Assembly (NCBI GenBank): GCA_965230795.1
Contig: OZ246020.1
Coordinates: forward strand, 2,728,001-2,792,000
Direction of reading: 5' to 3'
Origin: PZPK01 sp965230795
GTDB taxonomy: Bacteria; Pseudomonadota; Gammaproteobacteria; Pseudomonadales; Oleiphilaceae
Length of the DNA stretch: 64,000 nucleotides
The notes below the pieces were generated by a model. That model had not been told where the DNA came from, searched no databases, and was given only the letters and a program-made list of their open reading frames with translations. Shown piece after piece: positions 45,056 to 52,768 of the stretch. Position 1 is the first letter of the stretch; every line of letters starts with the position of its first letter. The position numbers and the translations under genes were made by a program.

Positions 45056-46060
45056 TCAAGCCACTCTTTCCGTCATGGCGGATTGAGAATGAGTATAGCG
45101 GTTGGCACGGCCAAAAGTGCCGAGATCGTTAAAACGCACGCCCTGCTCTCGCATCACACGATGTGCAGCTCGTGCGGTCAGTTGACGAATATAGAAGGGC
45201 TCACCGACCACAAAGTGATGAATACCGTGGGTACTACCAAAATTGCAGCAAAATAATTGCATTGGCCACAGATACCAGCGATTGAGAACCTGGGTCTGCT
45301 TGAGCAGCGAATCGACATCACCGTAGTAATGCATGCTTGAGCTGATGAAATTGAGGCAGAACGAACGCAGATAGAACGGCGCAATGAGCGTCACAATCCA
45401 GGGTTCCAGAGTTGCTACCAGAGCGTCACTTTGCGTGGCGAATCCCTGCCACTGCAGCAGGATTAGCACCCAATAGCCATACCAGACGATGGCGCAGGCG
45501 ACCGCGAAGGGAAAGTTCGCAGCGATAATTCGCAATACACTGTGCAGTTTGCGGCCGCGTGGCGCATGCAAAACAGCATTAAGAAGATTGCCACCAAAGG
45601 TATCCAGCATGATAAAAAACCGTAACGGACCGTAAGATTTGCCGTTACCGATACCACGCTCTTCAATATCCCTGTCGCTGCCGGATACCTTGTGATGTAA
45701 AAAATGCAAATGACGACGAATCCAGGGATTGATCGTACCAGGACGCAGGATCCAGCCCACAAGCAGCATTAAATGGTGAACACTGCGCTGATCACGAAAA
45801 TACTGCCAATGTATGAGGTCGTGCTCCAGCTCATGCAAGAGTGAGGTAAAGAAGGCAACCAGGGGAATACACACGTACCAGGCAATGAAATCGACCAGAT
45901 AGGCATAGGCGGAAAGACCAACACCGGAGACAGCAACAGCGAAGATAGAAAAGCCCATCAGGTTTTGCCGCGCCAATACGGGATAACGCTGTCGCCATGA
46001 ATCACCTTCAGCCTTGATCGTCTGACGTATGAGCTCAATTTTTTGCTGATCTGTATTCAT
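45056..46060 (-). CDS. Membrane fatty acid desaturase
   Basis: A 334-residue integral-membrane di-iron desaturase/hydroxylase. The three histidine boxes are HELEHDLIHW (about residue 92), RRHLHFLHHKVSG (about residue 125) and THGIHHFVVGEP near residue 275. Hydrophobic helices flank them (FSIFAVAVSGVGLSAYAYLV, FAVACAIVWYGYWVLILLQW). The last box (GIHHFVVGE) is somewhat divergent from acyl-lipid desaturases, so the exact substrate (fatty acid, carotenoid or alkane-derived lipid) is open. Operon with the alpha/beta hydrolase; divergent from the AraC operon. Confidence 0.87.
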   Translation of the reverse strand: MNTDQQKIELIRQTIKAEGDSWRQRYPVLARQNLMGFSIFAVAVSGVGLSAYAYLVDFIAWYVCIPLVAFFTSLLHELEHDLIHWQYFRDQRSVHHLMLLVGWILRPGTINPWIRRHLHFLHHKVSGSDRDIEERGIGNGKSYGPLRFFIMLDTFGGNLLNAVLHAPRGRKLHSVLRIIAANFPFAVACAIVWYGYWVLILLQWQGFATQSDALVATLEPWIVTLIAPFYLRSFCLNFISSSMHYYGDVDSLLKQTQVLNRWYLWPMQLFCCNFGSTHGIHHFVVGEPFYIRQLTARAAHRVMREQGVRFNDLGTFGRANRYTHSQSAMTERVA

Positions 46061-46272
46061 AAAAACAACCGACGTGTTGACTGAGTTCAGGACTTGAATA
46101 AGTCCGACTTGTTAACCAAACTAGTTCAACGAACGATTTCAGGCCAGTTCATCTAGCTCTTTTGGCCACTTGAATAACATCTTTGTCCCATTCAAGACTG
46201 ACGCCATAAGCCGCCTGCCCTACTATGGGCAACCAAGCCACGTTAGTGTTTATAGGGGGGCAGCACCACGCC

Positions 46273-47358
46273 ATGCATAATTTTCAACATCGCGCCCTGT
46301 TCCCGGCAGCCGAACTCTTTCTGATCAAAGCCTTTATGCAAAAGGCCGATATCCCTGCGAACAAATGGCTTCTGGGTACCGGGATTCAAGCTGACGACTT
46401 GAAACAGGCGTCCATGAAAGCCTCTTCCGCCCAGTTTGATATGGTGTACCGGAACATATACCGCCTGCTTCCCGCAGCCGACACCGGCCTGCAACTTGGC
46501 AAGGCGCTGAACCTGTCCCGCTGGGGCATGTTCTCCATGGCTTTGCTTAGCGCCAAAAACCTCGGGACAGCGCTGGAAACGGCTAATCGTTTTCGCGCCC
46601 TGCTGCGCAGCCGTTTTAATCTCTTGCCACAATTTATCGGCGATGAACTTTGCATCGTCATCGAAAGCCGGACACCCACCGACTTTCCTGTCAACGCCGC
46701 CTTTGCCTATGAAATGTTTCTCGGCACTTTGCTGGCACAGGTACGTAACCTTCTGGCAAGACCAATCAGCTTCAGCCGTGTCGAGCTGGCCTATGCGTGT
46801 TCTTCAAAGCCAGACGTTTACAGGCGCCATCTTGATTGTCCGGTTACCTTTGACAACAAACAAAGCGCTATCTACCTGCCAAGAAACCTGCTTCAGGAAA
46901 GACTTCCTCTGGCCAATCCTGTGACCGAAGCACAAGCCCTGGCAATTTGTGAAGAAGAAATCAGCACGCTCGAAAAGCTGGCACGCAATGACATTCATGA
47001 GCAGGTTCGGCAAGCCTTGATGAGCTATGACGACAGACTCATCTCCCTGTCCGAGGTAGCCGGGGAACTAGCCCTGAGTCCACGCACGCTGCGTCGCCGC
47101 CTGCAACAGGAAGAACTGAGTTTTCGAGGCATCCTGCAACAGGTGATGACCGAGCGCGCCATGCATGACCTGGCGGATCCCGAAAACACGATGGATGACA
47201 TCGCCCACCGTTGCGGCTTTCAGGCACTGCCTGCGTTTCGAACGGCTTTCCGTCGCTGGACAGGCATGACACCCAGCGACTATCGTAAGCAGTTTCAACG
47301 TGGCACATTTTCCGTAGCGGTAGCGGACATGCATAACAATAAGGAATACGGACCGTGA
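46273..47358 (+). CDS. AraC family transcriptional regulator
   Basis: A 361-residue regulator with an N-terminal arabinose-binding-type domain (FLIKAFMQKADIPANKWLLG, LGKALNLSRWGMFSMALL) and C-terminal HTH pair (ISLSEVAGELALSPRTLRRRL and MDDIAHRCGFQALPAFRTAFR). The ATG at 46273 gives the usual N-terminus; one at 46225 is in frame. It is the first gene of an operon with alcohol dehydrogenase, thioesterase and aldehyde dehydrogenase genes, whose expression it may control. Its stop overlaps the next GTG start. Confidence 0.92.
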   Translation: MHNFQHRALFPAAELFLIKAFMQKADIPANKWLLGTGIQADDLKQASMKASSAQFDMVYRNIYRLLPAADTGLQLGKALNLSRWGMFSMALLSAKNLGTALETANRFRALLRSRFNLLPQFIGDELCIVIESRTPTDFPVNAAFAYEMFLGTLLAQVRNLLARPISFSRVELAYACSSKPDVYRRHLDCPVTFDNKQSAIYLPRNLLQERLPLANPVTEAQALAICEEEISTLEKLARNDIHEQVRQALMSYDDRLISLSEVAGELALSPRTLRRRLQQEELSFRGILQQVMTERAMHDLADPENTMDDIAHRCGFQALPAFRTAFRRWTGMTPSDYRKQFQRGTFSVAVADMHNNKEYGP

Positions 47359-48515
47359 AAGATTTCTGTTTCAACACTTCCCGCTCACTGGTTTGCGAAT
47401 GTGGCGCCAGTCTTCAGCTTCCCTCTCTGCTCAGCGGCTTTGGCGCACAACGGATTCAGATCATTACCGATCAGGGCATCTTGCAGGCTGGGCTGCTGAA
47501 TCCAGTGATGGACAGTTTCAAAAGCGCGGGTATCGCCTTCAATACCTTTGCTGACGTCACGGCCGATCCCCTGGAAAAAGTGGTACTGGCTGCCACCGAA
47601 CACGCCAAGGCGTTTGCGGCAGATTTGGTCATCGGTTTCGGTGGTGGCAGTTCGATGGATGTGGCAAAACTCGTCGCCGTACTGGCACATTCAGGTACCA
47701 AACAGACACTCTCTGAGCTCTATGGCATCGACCAGGTTAATTCGAAAAGACTACCTCTGGTGCAGATCCCCACCACAGCCGGTACCGGTTCCGAAGTCAC
47801 ACCCATTGCCATCGTCACTACTGGCGAAACCACCAAGGCCGGTGTGGTATCCCCGGTGTTACAAGCCGATCTTGCCATACTTGATGCCACCCTGACGCTG
47901 GGCCTGCCCCCCGCGGTTACCGCTGCAACGTGCATTGACGCCATGGTTCATGCCATCGAAGCCTTTACCAGTGTGCACAAGAAAAACCCCCTGTCCGACC
48001 TGCTTGCGATGGACGCCCTGAGGCACATGTCTCAACACCTGCGCAGCGCGGTGCACGAGGGCAGTAATCTGGTCGCTCGCCAACATATGCTCTATGGCGC
48101 CATGCTGGCCGGTCAAGCCTTTGCCAATGCACCCGTCGCCGCCGTTCATGCCCTGGCCTATCCGCTGGGAGGACATTTTCATATTCCCCATGGCCTCAGT
48201 AATTCCCTGGTGCTGCCTCATGTCTTGCGCTTCAATGCTCCGAAGGCGCAGGCACAGTATGCACAGCTTTCGCCCTGCATTACTTCCTTATCACAGTCAC
48301 TCTCTGACGAAGAAGGCTGTGACGCATTCATAGCTGCCATGGACAGTCTGATCAAGGATGTTGCACTGCCAACACGATTGCGCGACTGCGGTGTTGCCGA
48401 ATCCGATCTGAGCACGCTCGCCGCTGACGCCATGCTGCAGCAACGACTGTTGATCAATAACCCGAGAACACTTACCGAAGACGATGCGCTGGCCATTTAC
48501 CGCGCTGCCTACTAA
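47355..48515 (+). CDS. Iron-containing alcohol dehydrogenase
   Basis: Group III NAD(P)-dependent alcohol dehydrogenase, 386 residues. The nucleotide-binding GFGGGSSMDVAKLVAVLA, the PTTAGTGSEVTPIAIV motif and metal ligands in DAMVHAIEAFTSVHKKNPLS and HALAYPLGGHFHIPHGLSNS are all present. It starts with GTG at 47355, overlapping the AraC stop (GTGA). With the downstream aldehyde dehydrogenase it can oxidise an alcohol to an acid; a fatty alcohol is plausible but unproven. Confidence 0.94.
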   Translation: MKDFCFNTSRSLVCECGASLQLPSLLSGFGAQRIQIITDQGILQAGLLNPVMDSFKSAGIAFNTFADVTADPLEKVVLAATEHAKAFAADLVIGFGGGSSMDVAKLVAVLAHSGTKQTLSELYGIDQVNSKRLPLVQIPTTAGTGSEVTPIAIVTTGETTKAGVVSPVLQADLAILDATLTLGLPPAVTAATCIDAMVHAIEAFTSVHKKNPLSDLLAMDALRHMSQHLRSAVHEGSNLVARQHMLYGAMLAGQAFANAPVAAVHALAYPLGGHFHIPHGLSNSLVLPHVLRFNAPKAQAQYAQLSPCITSLSQSLSDEEGCDAFIAAMDSLIKDVALPTRLRDCGVAESDLSTLAADAMLQQRLLINNPRTLTEDDALAIYRAAY

Positions 48516-48535
48516 TCCTTTTCCCGGACACAGCT

Positions 48536-48979
48536 ATGTCGGACACACTGCCCCAACGCGATGACTATCGAAAGTTCTATCCCATCAACACCCGCTGGAT
48601 GGACAACGATCTCTATGGTCACGTCAACAACGTGACCTACTATTCCTACTTCGATTCCGCCGTCAATCGCTATCTGATTGAGGAGGGCGGGCTGGATATC
48701 CACAATGCGCCTGTCGTTGGCTACGTTGTGTCCTCTTCCTGCCAGTACCGTCAGGCGATCGCCTATCCGGAAACAATAGAGGCAGGCATCCGCGTGGATA
48801 GGTTGGGCAACAGCTCCGTGAGTTATGGCGTTGCCATATTTAAACAGGGCCAGGATGCTGCCGCCGCACATGGTGAGTTTGTCCATGTCTTTGTCGACCG
48901 GGCCAGTGGTAAGTCCGTACCTATCCCGGCAACTATTCGAGATGCCCTCAAACAACTGGAGGTCAATCCTGATGCTTAA
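48536..48979 (+). CDS. Acyl-CoA thioesterase, 4-hydroxybenzoyl-CoA thioesterase family
   Basis: A 147-residue hotdog-fold thioesterase: TRWMDNDLYGHVNNVTYYSY contains the Asp and NN of the YbgC/4HBT active site (about residues 19-38), followed by FDSAVNRYL. It hydrolyses acyl-CoA esters. Its end overlaps the aldehyde dehydrogenase start by 8 bp, so it is part of the AraC-led operon. Chain-length preference unknown. Confidence 0.9.
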   Translation: MSDTLPQRDDYRKFYPINTRWMDNDLYGHVNNVTYYSYFDSAVNRYLIEEGGLDIHNAPVVGYVVSSSCQYRQAIAYPETIEAGIRVDRLGNSSVSYGVAIFKQGQDAAAAHGEFVHVFVDRASGKSVPIPATIRDALKQLEVNPDA

Positions 48980-50399
48980 TCCCAGCTACCCCTATTATCT
49001 GGCCAACAAAGCCATCTTCGCCAATGAGGATCTGGAGGTCACTGACAAATTCAGCGGTGAGGTCGCCACTCGCGTCGCCCTGGCAACTCCGGACGTACTT
49101 GATCAGGCCATCACGTCTGCCAGCAAGGCTGCGCCGATAATGGCTGAATTGCCAGCCTATCGGCGTCAGGCAGTGCTCGAACATTGCGTCGAACGTTTTC
49201 GTCAACGACAGGATGAACTCGCCGATGCCCTCTGTATTGAGGCGGGCAAACCCATTAAGGATGCCAAAGGCGAAGTCGGCCGCTTGATCGACACCTTCAA
49301 AATTGCAGCAGAAGAGAGCACGAGAATCTACGGCGAAACCATTCCCCTGGATATCAGTGCCCGCGCCGAAGCCTACAGCGGCATGACACGCCGGGTGCCC
49401 ATCGGTCCCTGTGCGTTTATCAGTCCCTTCAATTTTCCGCTGAATCTGGCGGCACATAAAGTCGCACCAGCCATCGCCGCCGGCTGCCCCTTTATCCTCA
49501 AGCCAGCCAGCATGACACCCATTGGCGCTCTGGTTATCGGTGAAGTCCTGGCCGAAACCGACTTACCCGAAGGTGCGTTCTCGATCTTGCCCTGTCGTAG
49601 GGACAGCGCTGATCTGCTGACTGAAGATGAGCGCCTGAAACTGCTCAGTTTTACCGGTTCGCCCGATGTCGGCTGGAAGTTGAAGAGCCGCGCCGGCAAA
49701 AAAGCGGTGGTGCTGGAACTGGGCGGCAACGCAGCCTGCGTGGTCGACAAGGACTGGGACCTGGATGATGCCGTTGCCCGGATTATCGTCGGCGCGTTTT
49801 ATCAGAGCGGACAGAGCTGCATCGGTGTTCAGCGCATCTATGTTCACGAGTCGATTTATGCACCCTTCAAACAGAAACTCCTGGACGCCACCCTCGCGCT
49901 CAAGTCCGGCGATCCCAAAGATCCCGAGACCTTTATCGGCCCGATGATCTCTGAACAGGAAGCGACACGACTCCATAACTGGATTGCAAATGCTCTCGAA
50001 CAAGGCGCCCAGCTGCTCTGTGGTGGCAAGCGTTCGGGCAATATGCTGGACGCCACTTTGCTGGAAAAGGTCGACCCTGCGGCTGAGGTCTATGCAGAAG
50101 AGGCCTTTGGACCAGTGGCATTACTGGAGCCTTTTGACGATTTTGACAAGGTGCTGGAGCGCATCAACGACAGTCGCTTTGGCCTGCAGGCGGGAATTTT
50201 TACACGGGATCTTTACAAGGCAGATCGGGCCTGGCGTCAGCTCGAAGTGGGCGGAGTCGTAATCGGTGACGTGCCATCCTGGCGCGTCGATCATATGCCC
50301 TATGGCGGAGTGAAAGATAGCGGACTGGGTCGAGAGGGATTGCGTTGGGCCATCGAAGATATGACCGAACTGCGCTTGATGGTGGTACGTCGTCCCTGA
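48972..50399 (+). CDS. NAD(P)-dependent aldehyde dehydrogenase
   Basis: A 475-residue ALDH superfamily enzyme. The cofactor-binding ISPFNFPLNLAAHKVAPA, SFTGSPDVGWKLK, catalytic Glu in VLELGGNA and catalytic Cys in SGQSCIGVQR are intact. The ATG at 48972 (MLNPSYPYYLANKA) is chosen; a longer frame from 48825 lies inside the thioesterase gene. It should oxidise the aldehyde made by the upstream alcohol dehydrogenase. The branch is close to glyceraldehyde/lactaldehyde-type ALDHs, so the chain length of the substrate is open. Confidence 0.94.
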   Translation: MLNPSYPYYLANKAIFANEDLEVTDKFSGEVATRVALATPDVLDQAITSASKAAPIMAELPAYRRQAVLEHCVERFRQRQDELADALCIEAGKPIKDAKGEVGRLIDTFKIAAEESTRIYGETIPLDISARAEAYSGMTRRVPIGPCAFISPFNFPLNLAAHKVAPAIAAGCPFILKPASMTPIGALVIGEVLAETDLPEGAFSILPCRRDSADLLTEDERLKLLSFTGSPDVGWKLKSRAGKKAVVLELGGNAACVVDKDWDLDDAVARIIVGAFYQSGQSCIGVQRIYVHESIYAPFKQKLLDATLALKSGDPKDPETFIGPMISEQEATRLHNWIANALEQGAQLLCGGKRSGNMLDATLLEKVDPAAEVYAEEAFGPVALLEPFDDFDKVLERINDSRFGLQAGIFTRDLYKADRAWRQLEVGGVVIGDVPSWRVDHMPYGGVKDSGLGREGLRWAIEDMTELRLMVVRRP

Positions 50400-50439
50400 C
50401 GAGTTCGACTCGGCTACAAAGCGGAAACTTGTATGAAAA

Positions 50440-52488
50440 CTAGTTTCCGCTGCCCTGACCTTCCTGCACCAGCTCCGCACCGTAGAGCACAATCTCATCC
50501 ACCTGCATTACGCACTGGCTGTTACTTGGCCCGGTATTTCCGTTCATTCGGAAACGCACATTGGTAATCAGTGGTGTGGCTTCTTCAAACACCATCTCGA
50601 TCAGGTTTTCACTCTGGTCTGTCACCTGCGTGTGTTCAATGTAACTCGCGCCATGATCGGTGGAATATTCAACTACAACATCTTCTACTCGATATTTTAA
50701 AGAGGTCACGCCAACATAAAGATCGGCACGGGATAATTGCACGGGGTTATCAAAATGCACATCCAGCCACTGATCCGTCACCGGCGCACTGCAATCCCAG
50801 CCATTCGCCCACATACTGCGATTCACCTTGTTTCCTATCAATCCAAGTCCGGTGCCATACACAGGTTCCGCTCCTTCATCCGTGCTGTATCCGAGCCCAT
50901 CGAACGCGGCAGCGGGTTCATCAATACTGTGGGTATTGCTCGCTGTGACCGCCAAACGATCCAGAGGTACAGCGAATTTCAGATACTGACTCAGGTCACC
51001 AATAACGGGTGGTGCAGGCGGCTCGGGATTCTCAGACCCACCGGATTGCTGCAGCGCCACACATTGCCATTGGCCGGAGGTAAAGCGAATGGTATCGCCT
51101 TCTTCACAATTCAGGTCAGCGAAAGGATTCACCGGTGCTTCAGAACATACCCATTGGGTGCCATCGAAACGAATCACCTGGTCAACCGAGCAAGATAGAG
51201 TGGCCAGCACGCTGTCACCCGGTTCACCCTGTGGTCCAGCCGGGCCCATTGGACCCTGCGGCCCTGCCACACCCTGTTCACCCTGCTCGCCCTGCTCTCC
51301 TTTGGGTCCCTGTTCGCCACGCTCACCTTGCTCACCAGCAATGCCTTGTTCACCTCGATCGCCTTTATCACCCTTTTCGCCCTGTGGCCCAGCAGGACCT
51401 TGCTCACCCGGCGCTCCCTGGGGGCCACGCAAGTTACTTACCCACTGCCAGGCGCTATCGTTTTTCTGATAGACATCACCGCTCAGAGTATTCAGATAGA
51501 GGTCTGAGAGCTTACCCTCATTGGCTGAAGGCTCACCCGCACCGGTCAGCCATTGACTGCTTCGGACCGGACCGCCGTCTGCTGCATTCATATAGTAGAA
51601 ATCGAGTGTATCAACGGCGGCATTGTCGCCATTGTCAATGTAACCTGCCTGCAGGGTATGTACACCGGATTCCATGTCCTGAAGATGACACTGCGCGCCT
51701 GACCGGCTCGCCTGGCATTGGTGCGTCACATCCTGATCATCCAGTAACAACAGAAATTGCGAGGGCTCAATCGCGGCGTTGTCCGAGTAGGCAACATCGA
51801 CTTTCAAAGAACCGTCACCCATCGCAAATGCACTAGTGGGATCTGTAATGCTAATTTCCGGCTTGAATACATCGGGCGCATCATCGCTCAGCTCCAGAAT
51901 CAGCTGTGCACCCTGTCCGCTTTCCCGCGCCGCCAGGGCAAAAACACTTAAACCATTGATAGGCAACCACTCAAGCTTGTCCTTCACCATCCAGCCATAA
52001 AACGCATCACCATCCAGATAGGCCTTCAGATCTTTCTTCACATCAAAGCGGATTCGATCAATGGATTTTTTGTTGGTCACTACCTTGTCACTGCGTCGAT
52101 AGGAGTAATCCCCCCCGTGCCAGGCGCGTGAGCAGCTTACATCACTGCAATGCCAGGTTGCGCTTTCATCCCAGGGTGTTTCAACACGATGTAGATCCAG
52201 CAGCATATTGCCGAAGCGGCTGTCATCTGAGAAGCGAACATTTATCTCAAGGTAGGCTTTGCGCACATGATGTGACGAGAGTGTGTTGATGGCGGCCAGA
52301 TCAAAATTGATGAGGGTTCGTTGAACGTTGGGCTCCCGCGAGATCGCAAGATCCGCTCCGGAACCATAGGCTGTGTCCGGTGTGTATTCACTGAGGGTGG
52401 TGTCGGACACCGCATTCAATGTCAGACTTGCTGCCTGAACGAAAGAAATCTGCACGCATGCAAGCACAACGATCAATAATCGTTTCAC
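50440..52488 (-). CDS. Exported collagen-like protein with DNRLRE and discoidin-like domains
   Basis: A 682-residue secreted or surface protein. Signal peptide VVLACVQISFVQA, then a DNRLRE-type beta-sandwich (LNAVSDTTLSEYTPDTAYGS, LINFDLAAINTLSSHHVRKA; about residues 20-210) and an Ig-like linker. About 24 Gly-X-Y triplets follow (roughly residues 355-426, encoded at 51211-51426), rich in GEQ, GPQ, GEK and GDR. The C-terminal 120 residues look like an F5/8 type C carbohydrate-binding fold (SLKYRVEDVVVEYSTDHGAS). The Gly-X-Y block should form a charge-stabilised trimer. Not in an operon; 280 bp upstream contain no gene. Confidence 0.85.
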   Translation of the reverse strand: MKRLLIVVLACVQISFVQAASLTLNAVSDTTLSEYTPDTAYGSGADLAISREPNVQRTLINFDLAAINTLSSHHVRKAYLEINVRFSDDSRFGNMLLDLHRVETPWDESATWHCSDVSCSRAWHGGDYSYRRSDKVVTNKKSIDRIRFDVKKDLKAYLDGDAFYGWMVKDKLEWLPINGLSVFALAARESGQGAQLILELSDDAPDVFKPEISITDPTSAFAMGDGSLKVDVAYSDNAAIEPSQFLLLLDDQDVTHQCQASRSGAQCHLQDMESGVHTLQAGYIDNGDNAAVDTLDFYYMNAADGGPVRSSQWLTGAGEPSANEGKLSDLYLNTLSGDVYQKNDSAWQWVSNLRGPQGAPGEQGPAGPQGEKGDKGDRGEQGIAGEQGERGEQGPKGEQGEQGEQGVAGPQGPMGPAGPQGEPGDSVLATLSCSVDQVIRFDGTQWVCSEAPVNPFADLNCEEGDTIRFTSGQWQCVALQQSGGSENPEPPAPPVIGDLSQYLKFAVPLDRLAVTASNTHSIDEPAAAFDGLGYSTDEGAEPVYGTGLGLIGNKVNRSMWANGWDCSAPVTDQWLDVHFDNPVQLSRADLYVGVTSLKYRVEDVVVEYSTDHGASYIEHTQVTDQSENLIEMVFEEATPLITNVRFRMNGNTGPSNSQCVMQVDEIVLYGAELVQEGQGSGN
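51211..51426 (-). repeat. Collagen-like Gly-X-Y coding repeat
   Basis: Twenty-four consecutive G-X-Y codon triplets encoded on the minus strand. Glu/Gln dominate position X and Pro/Lys/Arg/Gln position Y. The plus strand shows the matching periodic c-c-c pattern. It sits between an N-terminal globular pair of domains and the C-terminal discoidin-like domain. Confidence 0.92.
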
Positions 52489-52768
52489 ACCAATACCTCT
52501 ACTTTTCGGACATCATGGCAAAGACTGAACCAGTGCTTTACCAACCTTAAGTGACTACAGGAGGTGTAAATCAAAGCGCACATCAAGGCTGCGCGAGTTC
52601 ATACCGCCTATGTGACACTGTAGATGAGGCAGGCGTGAGCTTCCTCACAGCTTTCGAAAGGAAATGTAGTCGCAAAAGGGCTTGGATTTCTGATTGTAAA
52701 AAAAGGTTAACTGCCGACACCCGGCGAGCAGCGCTTTTTAAAACGGATTTTTGGCATCCTCTTTTTGG

